Shown here piece by piece: positions 45,026 through 57,045 of a stretch of 64,000 bases of DNA (its first letter is position 1; each line of letters starts with the position of its first letter). A program made the position numbers and the translations under genes. Source of the stretch: Hofstenia miamia (taxonomy: Eukaryota > Xenacoelomorpha > Acoela). The notes under the pieces were generated by a model. The model saw only the letters and a program-made list of their open reading frames with translations, did not search any database and was not told the DNA's origin. The DNA lies in NCBI GenBank assembly GCA_004352715.1, contig SCFE01000025.1, positions 1,611,114 to 1,675,113 on the forward strand, written 5' to 3'.

Positions 45026-46515
45026 TTATGTTACTGGGCAGACCACTTTGACAACGGTGCAAGTTTATTTTCCTTAATTTTTCTTAACATATATGGCAAT
45101 ATGATAGACAGCGCCATCCTGTATAAAAATTTCTTCATTTTTTACATTGGTAGAAGCCTCTCTAGTAACATATTGCAGTTTTCACTACAATTACAAGTTG
45201 AATTTACCTTAACAATTTTTCTTGCTACAGTTTACTTAATGAATGGCAAAATTAAAATTGAACAGGTTGCAATTTAACACTTTTAATAGTGTATATTGAC
45301 TGGAAATACTGTGCTTAGCATTGTAGAATTCTACACAATGTTGTATTACTACTATGATTTCAGCGTGGACATATTTGGTGAAGCCGATTTTCCCGATTTG
45401 GTCTGATTTCTTTGTACAAATTTTACCAGCACGTCAATATTTGCGAAGAATTCAATAGACGATTACTGCACTGATGTTTTCGACATGCTTGTCAGTATCA
45501 ATTTGTCCCAAACTGTTGTTTTTGGAGGAATCCTAATTTTGTTTGCTTAACTTTGCATTACCTTCACATTCTAAGTGCTTAATTATCTGGTTCTAAAAGA
45601 ATGGCACTTTTCCTGATGTGAATGCCTTACAATCGCATCCTAAAAACAATAAGTTCACTGATACAATCAAGTGTATATTTACATGTAGATATTGAAGGTC
45701 TATGTAGTGTTTATCATCACCTCATCTTAATGTAGGTTTGAGAATGAATAGAATGAAAACTCATTTACAAAATTCAAACATAAAATGAAAACAGTTAAAC
45801 ATTGTAAATTAGGTATGTCTTACTCATGAGCTTAGTAATAGGTCCAGTCCAGTTGTCTGCAGTTTAGGTTAGACAGAATTGTAACCGAGTCGTGATTTCA
45901 AGCCCAGGAGGAGCTCTTTGCTCAATAACGAAGAAAGATTCTTGTAAATAGAAACATTAAACATAAAATTTTGAAAATATCGATATTAATATTTAATAAA
46001 ATGTTGTAGAATATGTACTCCAAATTTGAAAAGAATTAAATTCGTTTTACAGAAATTTCTGGCCTGGCCCACATCATTGTTATTTTTCGGCTCAAATCCG
46101 AACCGATTACAATTCTGAGGTTGGGCTAGTGTCAAAATATAGGACTAAAAAATGGATTGATAATGGATTGATGCAAATTTCCTTAGTGAAGTTGAGTTAA
46201 ATGCTCTTTGTAATTGCATGTGAAAAATATTTGTAGAAACCCTACTAGTTCAATGCTTTCTACACAGTATTCTGAAACGAGAAAATATGATCTAATTCCA
46301 CTAGAAGGAATGTCTTTTAAAGTTGGCGCATATTCAAAATATTAAGAAACAATGTAAAATTTTTTCAAATTGTAAAGGAATTATAAATAATAGTAATAAC
46401 TAATACGTAAAATATTGGAAATCGTATATTTTGTAAAAATTTTAAACAGACTTTCATGTGTAAATAAATTGTTTCGCAGAAATTTAATATTCAAAATATT
46501 GAAATAATCGTTTAC
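45026..46515. other. Gene-less stretch, downstream of the MARCH exon
   Basis: Presumably intron of the minus-strand MARCH-like gene; I looked for the following exon (an FRYHC-like segment in the vertebrate proteins) and did not find it. Confidence 0.4.
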
Positions 46516-46731
46516 CAAGCACCAAATGGAGTAAACTGTCAATAAAATGAAAGTTAGAAGCAGAAGACCACTGCCCTCTAAGTTTCCGGGATTATCCCTA
46601 GTGAAAAAGTGAAAAGCTCCAACTGTGCAAAGCCATGTAGAAGCAAAAGCCATTGGTGTTAGTACCACAAAACAGCTGCAATCTGCGATGAAGTTTCTGC
46701 GATCTCTGCGTTTTCCCGGTTTACGCAACCA
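46516..46731 (-). CDS. MARCH2/3-like E3 ubiquitin ligase, transmembrane exon
   Basis: A 72-codon exon starting WLRKPGKRRDRRNF and containing DCSCFVVLTPMAFASTWLC, then GAFHFFTRDN, then LEGSGLLLLTFILLTVYSIW. This mirrors the two membrane spans of MARCH2/3: W(L).NP, D.VCFL.ITPLA..SGWLC, RGA, and (L)EA.GLIALT...FTIY..W. These are membrane-bound RING-CH ligases that ubiquitinate receptors and SNAREs in endosomes. The exon is bounded by an acceptor AG (46732-46733, ...TTTAG) and a donor GTAAAC (46510-46515), both in phase 0. The RING-CH exon should lie at higher coordinates but was not found in the window, so this may be one exon of a gene with long introns. Confidence 0.78.
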
Positions 46732-49700
46732 CTAAACACTCTATTTAGCATTAGTAATAATAATAATTTTAAACAAAAATTCATTTAGGAAAGGTCATGA
46801 AATGCTGTCAAATGTAAGCAAGTTATATCTGGCAGTTTCAACTTATTTGGTTATTACATAAATTCGAAATGCCATTAATGACAGATAAATGAGGCCCAAC
46901 TACAGATATCATTCTATATAAGCAATTTTTTTCTAAAAATTAAATTTATTGTTTCTCAAACATCCTTCTAGAAATCCATCTTATTTTAAGGGGTTAGGTG
47001 AGATTTACCATCACAAATGAGGGGTGCCGGGAACATAGCATTAGCAGTAGAACTAAAGCAACTTGCAATGATACAAAAATGATACAGCTAACGTGTTATA
47101 TTTTGAAATTCAGAATATATTATGTCTTCATTTATACAGTTTCATTCAACATGCTACATATTTGTAGGTTTCAAACCAAGACTATAGTGTAAGGAAGCTA
47201 TTATTAAATTGCGTACATTCTACAGTTTAATAATTCCATAAACAATACAATAAAATATATTCTCACTGAATTTTTCAAAAAACTGTTCCTAACCCAAATC
47301 TTATTAAACTAGCAATTTATGACATCCCACTACTCTTACAAAGATGAAAAAACTAGTGCTACAGAACAGAGTGTTGAAACAATAACCAAACAAATAAGGT
47401 CACCATCTTTATTATCTCATTTCCCGGAATATAATTAGTATTACTCATTAAGAAGCCCACAAAAATTTCATCTACATCAGCTAACAAACGGTCTTAGAAA
47501 TAGTTTCATTGCAAGCCAAATTTGAAGTGGATTTTTAAGCACTTTCCCTTTCTGCAGCAAAAATAGCTAAAATGCTTAATTTTCTTTCCAAAGGTATTCC
47601 AAAATCTTAAAGAAAGTAAATGATTTCCTTGAGAACTCGGGAAATGCTACAACATTTTGATGATACTATCAAGCAAGGTTAACATTGTAAAGTCAGTTTT
47701 CAAACAATATGCACTTCAAAATCAAACATCTGGCAAAAAATTGTATTCAAAGGCCGAGTAATCTTGATTAAGCGGTTTATTCATCGTTTTTAAAATCGCT
47801 TAAATCTAAACATTTGTCTTAAACATCTTTCTTTCGATTAAAGGCCTGCACGGTGACGAACTTTTAGCTAATGCTACCCACCGCAGCTAAATAGGCCACT
47901 TCACTATTTCAACCCAAATGTATTACATAACATATAACGAAAGCTATAAATGGAATAAAATAATTTAAGAATGAAGAAATACAATATGCTTCTGTTTCTC
48001 ACTTTATTTCTGCATTTTACTCTGCCAAAAGTTTCTTCAGATATTTTTCATAAATTCCCATCTACCTCTACAATGTTTCATTCAATGTATATTATCTTCT
48101 TTCTCCCATCTTCTGTTCTCATATTCCTTAACTTCCTACTGACAGTCACTAATGATCTCTTAATTTGCATATCAAAATGCTCTTTTAGTCCTAATGCTCT
48201 TGCATCCAAAGCCTCGTCAGCACTTAATAGTCGTTTACCACGAAATCTCCACTTATGTTGAAGTTTCATTCTGCTGCTACCCGCTATTCCTGTCAACCTC
48301 CCTCAGTTCATTCTTATTCCACTAATAGCTTTTGTTGTGCATCTCAATACTTGCCCAGCACATGTATTTATTACCTTTATAATTTCTGACAATTAAAAGC
48401 TGCCTTCTGTAATGTATGACCTTGCTAACTCTAATGTTATATTTTTTCGTATTCCTATCTTCATCTCATGATATTTTCTTCAATTTCTCCACAAGTCCTA
48501 AATATTTGCACTCTTACTTTATTTTTAATTTTTCTAGTACTGCTCGTCCTGAAACCGCCCCTTCCTGTAAATTTGCAGCAGGTCAACATCACGGTTGTAC
48601 AATTATATAATCAAATCCCGACGCTCTACTTGTCTCCTCCACCACCCCCATTTCGTTTATTGTCCATAATGTGGCTTGTAATTAATTCTTTTGGCTAATT
48701 TTTGTTGAATTTCCTAAAAACCATCCGGCAAAAGATAAAGTTAGTTTTTTGTGAGGGCCTGCGCCAGGGGTTGTGAAAAATTTTTTATTCAAAATAATCA
48801 AAAATGGCTCAACTGATTACGTAATACTGGTTGATCTTTAGTTCATTTTTTGTTTTCTTGTTAACAATGACAAGAAGGAAATGGAGTTAACTATACTGTT
48901 TCCTTCCATTTTTTGATGTTCAATTCAGTTTAGTTTCTTTTCAACCTTTATCTTATAAAAATATAATGACATCACAAATTCATTTGCATATAAAACCGAA
49001 ATCAATGAATACATTTTTTTGAAATTTGGTAAAAACATAGTTCAAAGTGTTATCTTTTACTGTGCCAAAGCTCATTACTTTATCTTCAATGGTGTTGAAA
49101 TAAAAGAGGGCGTTGGCAAATCGACCCGCCCCTCAGTGCGTTAAGGGTTAACTGTTCTGCGAAACTCTTCTCAGTAATCTTCCGTCCTGATGATATTTTA
49201 TTTTATTCCTCTAACATCCTCTTCCTATTACCGCTCTTGTTCTTATATAACACTCCAATGCTACTCTGTTCTTCCTTCCATTTATACTCTGATGATCTAA
49301 GGTCTGTCATGACTTGGCATCATTCGTCTTTTTCTATTTGATTTTAGACTGCTCATTGTCAACCAACGGTTTAGAGTACTTCCTCTCTTGCAAGCAAATT
49401 TCATGCAGCTTACAACTATGATCACAGTTTCGTAACCACCCATTCTCAATCAGCGCATTTACAAACTTGGCCACATGTCCACATTATTGTTACACATAAA
49501 ATGTTAAGCATAGATATGCATGAATTAAATAAAAATTTTTTGAATATATAAAAGTATTTTTGATTATTAAAATATAACAGTTAATTTTGATAGTATGAAC
49601 AAATTATTAATAATATTTCATTACTTCAATAATTTCAAATGAAAGTTGGATACATTGTTTTCAAATTTAACAACGAATAATTGTTGTCTGGAAAGGTCTA

Positions 49701-52154
49701 TATGTAGTATTTAGATTATATCAGTCTACAGGAAGTCGTATAGTCAGGAATCGCTCATTACTACCATTTATTCTTAGCAAATTAGCATCTAATTCAAAAT
49801 CCAAAAGTATGTACAATAACAAATAACAAATTAATTAAATTACTTCAAATATGAACTGTAGGAGCTAATAGAATTTAATTTCAAAATCTACCTAACATTT
49901 TAAAATGCAAATAAATTAGTCATAAAAAATTTTAAATTTTAAAATTTTATTGCACAATCATATTATGGTTTTTAATACACGACCCCATACTTGTAGAAAA
50001 CTTTTGTAACATTAAAATAAAAATGTTTTCAATGTTACCCAACGCTGTCTCCTATCTTGCAGCAGACACTAAGCTCATGGCTAATGTACTTGAAAAATAT
50101 CTTTGCTAGAATTTAAGTTTGAATTAAGCTTATTAACTTCAAAATAAATTTTTCACTGAAGGTTGAAGTTTTAAAAATTTTGTATATGAATACTTTCATA
50201 CGCTTCAAAAATAATACACATTATATTTTGCACATGAAATTTATTTCAAGGAATAGAAGCAACAAAATTGGATCCTTATGCTATAAATTTAAATTTTAAC
50301 AATAATTCTTGAAAAATAAATTATCAGGTGTAGTGAAGGAATATTTCAACCCCGCACTCAAAATTTAGGAAACACCTGTGGTTAATCTATGGTCAATCAA
50401 ACCCTATAAATATTTCATGATGTTACATAGCTCATTGATTTTTTCTTGCAGAAGCCTATAAATTAGACCAGTGTTTCCAGAAGTATTCTAGTAAATAATT
50501 AATAAGGGTACTCAAAATTTGCGAGTTTTGAAATATTTTGTTGAAGAATATTTTTTACATAAATTGACTTTAAAATGATATTTTTTAACAAATTGAATTT
50601 AATAACAAATAGCAGATCGAGCACTCCAGACCGTTAATAGAACTAGTAAGGGAGGGGACTCATTCCCCAAACTAAATAAGCAAGTAGAACTAGGCACCTC
50701 TCGAGTACGGGATTAACTATACAACTTAATGTAATCATTACAATATATCTCAAACATGCAATATACACCAGTTGGATTAATTTCATGTTTAGCGGTAGAT
50801 AAAGAAGTTTTCAGAAAAATTTCAATATGAAAATCCACTATACTTTAGCTTTGTAAGTATAGAAATATATTTAAAACACATAATTCATGAATAAAAGACT
50901 ATACATAAACATAGATTAAAGAGTACTTGATAACAAGAGCAATCACAATTTAAACAGCAGAATTAACCTGCACTTTAAACATGATTTATATTTATTTTAA
51001 GTACTTCGGGGTCAACAGTCGCTAAGTTTCAAGTGATTTATGTTCATGTAATTTATCAATGAATGCAGTTATGATTCATGTTTTTACTACATGATATTTA
51101 CTAGTGTGTCTTAAAAAACTATCTAGCAGACTCTGTCCTTGTTTATAGCCATGCCTTGTTTATACAAACCAAAACGAGTAATTCAACTTTGTCACAATTG
51201 GTTACAAAGAACAGGGCACTACGAGTTTTCAACAGTATTGCGATAATTTAGTTTTTGAATAATGATTTACTCTTTTTCGGTTTTTAATACTTATATATTT
51301 ATCATTCTTTGAAAAAATTTTCCGGGCGTTATCAGGGCTACATTGGCCCGGGTGGGTTTCTTGGTGTTAGAATTATAAAAGTCTGTTTTAATGTTTCAGG
51401 AAATTTAATCTGTAATACAGAAAGTTTTTACGGATTTAAAAACCGTCTTTATACAAACTTTTCATGAACGACATAAAAATATACTAAATTTGAAATAAAA
51501 CAACTATAAAGCAGAGAGTCTTTCACCTTATTACAGAAATAAACAGGAAAGTACTTTGTTTAAGGATTTAAACAAGAGAATTTCCCTACATGAAAACCCT
51601 TCAGATAAGTTGTATCCAATCTGCTAAAAAATAGTACCAGTATAATTTTACAGATGTGCTAGATATAAATATCATAAAAATAACTCCCAGAGTGGAATTG
51701 CTTGTTTTATATATTCATGCTATTGTAATAATAATGGAAAAATTTATTTCCGTCGCGTTAAAAAACTATTTATCTCTAATCCTCACAACCATTTTTATGG
51801 TTTCACCAGGGGGGGTGTAAAAATGTCCCAGGTTTATTTTTGCTATAGCAATGCTATTGTCATGAAGTTTGGCACAAAGTTTCCATGGGATAAAAAGTTT
51901 GAAAAAATTCCATAAAAACTTTTTTATTCAACCTTTTTGCTGACATCAGCATTTTTTGCAAAAAATATGTTAAAACTGCTAAGAGATGTTTTATGTCAAA
52001 ATGGTTATTATTTTTGGACAAATTCTAATCTTTTTCTATTCAAAACACAAATTATAAGGTCTAGTAATAACATAAGGCATATAAATTTGTACATATTAAT
52101 GCTAATGTCAGCATTTTGTTTGCAGCCAGCGCAGTTTATATATTTCTATATTAA
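46732..52154. other. Long gene-less stretch
   Basis: No supported gene. Possibly intron of the MARCH-like gene. About 47970-48700 is strongly pyrimidine-rich on the plus strand. Near 49120-49147, CGACCCGCCCCT...TTAAGGGTTAA resembles one end of a piggyBac-type element (compare 4054-4079) without a partner. The rest is AT-rich. Confidence 0.45.
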
Positions 52155-52329
52155 CCCTATATGGACCAATGCGTTCCTCAGCGACATTAGAAAAACATTG
52201 ATGTTATAAATATAATCAGAATGTTTTTTTTCACATGTTGTTATTAAATGAACGGGACAGAATCGTGGCTACATAAGACGAGTGCAGTTATTCGTATTGT
52301 TTCTTTCAAACTCTACCCTTGTAAATCAG

Positions 52330-52475
52330 TTTGGAAAATTTGGCAAATAATTGCCAAATATTTGGAAAAATTTGCATAATATTTGGAAATGGAATCTTTC
52401 CAAATATTTGGCAAATATTTGCCAAATTATCCAAAGTTGAAATTTGGAATCTTTCCAAATATTTGCCAAAGTTTT
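52330..52475. repeat. Cluster of TTTGGCAAAT / ATTTGCCAAA palindromic motifs
   Basis: The motifs TTTGGCAAAT, ATTTGCCAAA, TTTGGAAA and TTTCCAAAT follow one another in both orientations over about 145 bp, with the longest continuous palindrome near 52401-52427. The region could fold into several alternative hairpins, or be a binding array. Confidence 0.8.
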
Positions 52476-52893
52476 GCGAAAAATTTTTTTTGCAAAAATT
52501 ACATTATTAAAGTAGTTTTTTTGAAATATATATTAATTATATTTAACAAATTTGTGTATTCAAGTCAGCACTATATTCCCACACAAAGCATTATCAATCT
52601 GCTGACGCTAGGATGCACAAAATATGTTGCTTGATGCTAAATTTGTTAAACCCTTATAAGGGTTTACCGTGAGTGAATCTTATCACTAGAATCCTGCTGC
52701 TTTCATGTTAATTATCTATTACAATATTTAATGTTACCGAGTAATTATTTGCAGTGTGCATTTATAAATAAAATATTCGAAATTACTACTATTTTGAATG
52801 AATTTTCATGCTTTTTACTTATGAAAGTTATTCAATGTTGAAAACAGACTCCTATATGCAAAATGCATATATATTCATGCATTAGATGATTTC

Positions 52894-52966
52894 AGATTCG
52901 TGGTGTAAGATACACAGCCGTTTCTATTGTAGAACGGGAGTTGTGAGTTCAAATCTCACCGAATCT
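52894..52966 (+). tRNA. tRNA-like sequence (degenerate tRNA or tRNA-derived module)
   Basis: A 73-nt segment with a perfect 7-bp acceptor stem (AGATTCG/CGAATCT), a perfect 5-bp T stem (GTGAG/CTCAC) with loop TTCAAAT (B-box AGTTCAAATCT) and TGGTGTAAGATACAC at the A-box place. The D arm has only a 5-nt loop and no GG, and the anticodon arm is long (CCGTT/AACGG with about 10 bases inside), so a functional anticodon cannot be assigned. It is either a decayed tRNA (the start resembles tRNA-Gln) or a tRNA-like pol III module. It lies inside the TTAA-flanked MITE. Confidence 0.5.
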
Positions 52967-53058
52967 ACTCTAAACACGTGGTCTACTTCTCAGATGTAAA
53001 CAAATTTTAACGGATGCATAAAACCAGATGCAAAATAAATTGGTCCATATAGGGTTAA

Positions 53059-54155
53059 AATATATGTCAATCACTGTTAGCAAAACAATCATAATTCATT
53101 GACAAAAAATGTTTTCGCCCTAAAACTTTCACGGAATGTGTAAAACAAAATTTAATGCGGTGATTAGTTCAGCCAGCCTTTCAAATTTGATTTAGAAAAA
53201 GTTATAAAATCCCCCTTGTGAAGAATAGAGTAAAACGGATTTTCATCTTCACAAAAACATGATAAACCGCCAGAAATCAATGTATAACTCTAGAAGTATA
53301 GTACTATGTAGTACATAGTAACATTGTTGGATGACTGCATTCACACTGTCTATTCGATATTATCCCGGAATATAGAGAAATGGAGTCAAACAGATAAATA
53401 ATGATACAAAATTCAGAAGAGTTCAAATTTTTTTGGAACATAGATATTCTAATACTTATAGGGACTAAATGTAAAACAGTGTGAACGTACTTTGCAGAAT
53501 CTTATTTAGCAGAGCTAAACAGATAAAATCAAAATTTATGTTTATCATTTTGTTCTCCTACCAAGAGATAGAATTTTGAGTATTAAAATATTATTTAACA
53601 AATATAATAGAAGAACTGGGCCTATGCAATAAAGAAAAACAAAATTACATATAAAGAATCACAATCTTACAATACACTGTAATTACTGTATATGCCATCA
53701 TTTCAAAATTCGGTACCGAACCTAGATTTCATTTTCCAACAAAAACTACTAAATTTATAGTTTCAAAAATTTCAGTCTGATTGAAAAAAATACATGAATA
53801 TTTTCAGATAAATCCAACGTCATATGGTTTGAAAAAATTGGATTTATTCTCTGTAACGAGACCCACAATCAGAACGAAAGCTTAAAAAATACGCATAGTA
53901 ATAAGCCCACTAAATAGTAGCCTATTCCAAGTCACCTGAGTCAATTGTTTTGTAAGCAAGGCTACCGGATCTTCTGGGCTACCAAACCACATTTATATAA
54001 ACAAACGATTGAAATAAATTTCACAAAGGGGTTATTCTTAATAAAGTCAGCCTTATTATTATGTAATTATTCAATTACATAAATTTCACGTGTGTCTTAA
54101 AGAGTTTTAATAAACTTCAAATATTTCTTATGTTGATCTTCGTTTGTTTGTGTAA
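53059..54155. other. Gene-less AT-rich stretch
   Basis: No feature supported. Confidence 0.5.
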
Positions 54156-54297
54156 GGCGACGGTTAGACTATGTGATTGGTCACGCGTGACCTGTCACAT
54201 TTTGGTAAAATCGCACGTCTAACCACCAAGATAAATAGCGATGTGACGTAATTTTGTAACTTTTCTTGCTACCAATCACGTAGTCTAACCGTGGCCT
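54156..54297. mobile_element. Compact TA-type MITE of about 140 bp
   Basis: ACGGTTAGACTATGTGATTG (54160 onward, 22 bp) is inverted at 54271-54292 with one mismatch, extended by GGCG/GGCC outside. TA lies at both borders, as expected for Tc1/mariner-type insertion. It encodes nothing and can fold into a long hairpin. Confidence 0.75.
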
Positions 54298-54610
54298 ATA
54301 GGAGTATTCGAAATCACTTGGTTTATTTCGAAATCGAATCTAAATATTTTCAAAATATAAATTGGTTTACATAATAACTTCTATAGCAAAAATATCTGTT
54401 GTTAATAGTTACGATTATAAAAACAACTTTGACACATGAAAAACTTTAGCTGTTTATTCTACAATAACAGAATTCAACTGAGAAATGCGATTGCATGCAT
54501 ATTTCACACAAAGTGTTAGCTACCGATATTATTTTTATTTAAAAATTTTCAGTAGCCCGCCAGAATTTTCCAGAATAGCCACAGTACGGTACCAAGATTC
54601 GAAATAGAAT

Positions 54611-54905
54611 CCAACGTACAGGCGCGCCCTTAAGATTTTTAAAACAGGGGAGCACCATCCAATTTGTTTCAAGAAAACTTAAACTAAAATGGAAATTTAA
54701 ACAAAAATAACTCCAAGAGAAAACTTCATTGTAAAATGTAACCTCTAAATTAATGCATTGCTCACTTAAATTGTCGGATGAAACTTGCAAACATCAACAT
54801 AAAAAATATTTGAGGAAGACATTTTTACAAAAAAGTAAGAAACCCCAAAAAGGGGGGGCACTGGCCCCCGGGTGCCTCCTCCTTAAAGACGCCCCTGCCA
54901 ACGTA
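54611..54905. mobile_element. hAT-type MITE with perfect 8-bp target duplication CCAACGTA
   Basis: CCAACGTA at 54611-54618 and 54898-54905 bounds a 279-bp unit (54619-54897). Its ends are imperfect inverted repeats typical of hAT: CAGGCGCGCCCTTAAG on the left, CAGGGGCGTCTTTAAG as the reverse complement of the right, followed inside by a GGGG(GG)GCAC block on both sides. No coding sequence. Confidence 0.9.
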
Positions 54906-56461
54906 GATTCGTATTTGAATTTGAATTGGCCTATTTTTATTTATATGCCCATATTTTGTAATTGGTTAAAATTATACCCTATTTGAAAAATCTTTTAAAA
55001 CTTTGCAGAAACTTCAATTTACATTAAAATCTTTGAAGAAATTGCAGATCTTTAAAGAAAAGTAATTTTTTACTTCAAAATCATTAAGGATACGCAATTC
55101 TTGTATAAAATTAAAGAAATTACAGATCTTTAAAAAATATAATTTTTTTCTTAAAAGATCTTTAAAGAAATAAATTTCCTGTTAAAAATCAAAGAAATTG
55201 CACATCATTATTTTATGTTGGATGGTTATAAGTTTTTAGTAGCATATATGTTTCTAGGTTTGACTTAGCAACATAGAGTTTCTTTCTCAAATACCATACA
55301 TTTAGCAAACANNNNNNNNNNNNNNNNNNNNNNNNNNNNNNNNNNNNNNNNNNNNNNNNNNNNNNNNNNNNNNNNNNNNNNNNNNNNNNNNNNNNNNNNN
55401 NNNNNNNNNNNNNNNNNNNNNNNNNNNNNNNNNNNNNNNNNNNNNNNNNNNNNNNNNNNNNNNNNNNNNNNNNNNNNNNNNNNNNNNNNNNNNNNNNNNN
55501 NNNNNNNNNNNNNNNNNNNNNNNNNNNNNNNNNNNNNNNNNNNNNNNNNNNNNNNNNNNNNNNNNNNNNNNNNNNNNNNNNNNNNNNNNNNNNNNNNNNN
55601 NNNNNNNNNNNNNNNNNNNNNNNNNNNNNNNNNNNNNNNNNNNNNNNNNNNNNNNNNNNNNNNNNNNNNNNNNNNNNNNNNNNNNNNNNNNNNNNNNNNN
55701 NNNNNNNNNNNNNNNNNNNNNNNNNNNNNNNNNNNNNNNNNNNNNNNNNNNNNNNNNNNNNNNNNNNNNNNNNNNNNNNNNNNNNNNNNNNNNNNNNNNN
55801 NNNNNNNNNNNNNNNNNNNNNNNNNNNNNNNNNNNNNNNNNNNNNNNNNNNNNNNNNNNNNNNNNNNNNNNNNNNNNNNNNNNNNNNNNNNNNNNNNNNN
55901 NNNNNNNNNNNNNNNNNNNNNNNNNNNNNNNNNNNNNNNNNNNNNNNNNNNNNNNNNNNNNNNNNNNNNNNNNNNNNNNNNNNNNNNNNNNNNNNNNNNN
56001 NNNNNNNNNNNNNNNNNNNNNNNNNNNNNNNNNNNNNNNNNNNNNNNNNNNNNNNNNNNNNNNNNNNNNNNNNNNNNNNNNNNNNNNNNNNNNNNNNNNN
56101 NNNNNNNNNNNNNNNNNNNNNNNNNNNNNNNNNNNNNNNNNNNNNNNNNNNNNNNNNNNNNNNNNNNNNNNNNNNNNNNNNNNNNNNNNNNNNNNNNNNN
56201 NNNNNNNNNNNNNNNNNNNNNNNNNNNNNNNNNNNNNNNNNNNNNNNNNNNNNNNNNNNNNNNNNNNNNNNNNNNNNNNNNNNNNNNNNNNNNNNNNNNN
56301 NNNNNNNNNNNAATCCCTCATTAAAATTGAAATTTTGTTTCCTTAGCTAATTATTCAAGGTTATGCAAATTGTGAATTAACTAATACAGTCGGAATTATT
56401 CGGTCGCCGCTCGCGTGCATTAGCAAATACACCCATTTAAAGGGATTTTCGTTAAATTCAA
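54906..56461. other. Gene-less stretch with a 1000-N gap
   Basis: AT-rich sequence with repeated AAAGAAATT(A/G)CA(G/C)ATC phrases at about 55029-55210, then a placeholder gap at 55312-56311. Frames crossing it are artefacts. Confidence 0.6.
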
Positions 56462-57045
56462 TGGGTGCGTTCGCGCAGCGCACCGGTTTTGCACTAAGTG
56501 TCAACTAGAGCATTCGCGGTTTGCATTTTCAGTGCCCACTGAAACCCAACTGTAAACAGCGGAAAGGTTTGTTTACTTAACAATTAAATTTCGTACACAC
56601 TACATTCGCGGTGGCAGCGATAGTCAACCTAATTTACTCTTAGCCAATCAAATGTTGCTTATTAACAAGCTCGTTTCTTATTCGCCTATTACTAAGACGA
56701 TTTATCGACCTAAAAAATTTAAAATTTTGCCTTTTTAGTTGAATACGTAATTTTTTTACCTAAAGGGTGTTATAAATTTACATATATCAACTAATTCTTC
56801 AATTTTTGACTTTTTATAAAATTTAATTGATTTCAGCCAAACCCAACAAGAAAGCGAATCAGTTGGCATTTCGTGCACACTGATTTTGCAAACCGGTGGA
56901 TTGCGCGATTGCTCCAGGTGACGCTGAGTGCAATACCGGTGCGATGCGCGAATAGGTTGGTAAACAACGGAATGCTATCGCGAATACGTTGACAACTGAA
57001 AGCCAACTATTCAGTTGTGCCGGTTTGCGATCGCGAACGCACCCA
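56462..57045. mobile_element. CpG-rich inverted-repeat element
   Basis: TGGGTGCGTTCGCG (56462-56475) is perfectly inverted at 57032-57045 in a 584-bp unit. Both ends are unusually rich in CG dinucleotides (GCGATCGC, GCGCAGCGC, ACCGGT) compared with the AT-rich surroundings. AAT may be a short target duplication. No coding frame; superfamily unknown. Confidence 0.6.

Larger units (their letters stand above)
52151..53058. mobile_element. 900-bp TTAA-flanked piggyBac-type MITE carrying a tRNA-like sequence
   Basis: TTAA at 52151-52154 and 53055-53058 flanks a 900-bp unit whose ends are perfect inverted repeats (CCCTATATGGACCAAT, 52155-52170; inverted at 53039-53054). TTAA duplications with CCC termini identify the piggyBac superfamily. 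The ends match those of the autonomous element at 4040-6410 in 10 of 16 positions, including CCCT and ACCAA, so the mobilising transposase would be a relative. The unit has no transposase. Inside are a palindromic motif cluster (52330-52475) and a tRNA-like sequence (52894-52966). Confidence 0.88.

Noticed and set aside
48078-48296. Minus-strand 72-residue frame with a basic, protein-like sequence (HKWRFRGKRLLSADEALD)
   Set aside because: It lies in a purine-rich strand where such residues are expected from composition. No family, start context or splice sites supported it.
55302-56321. 339-residue minus-strand frame
   Set aside because: Created by the 1000-N gap.
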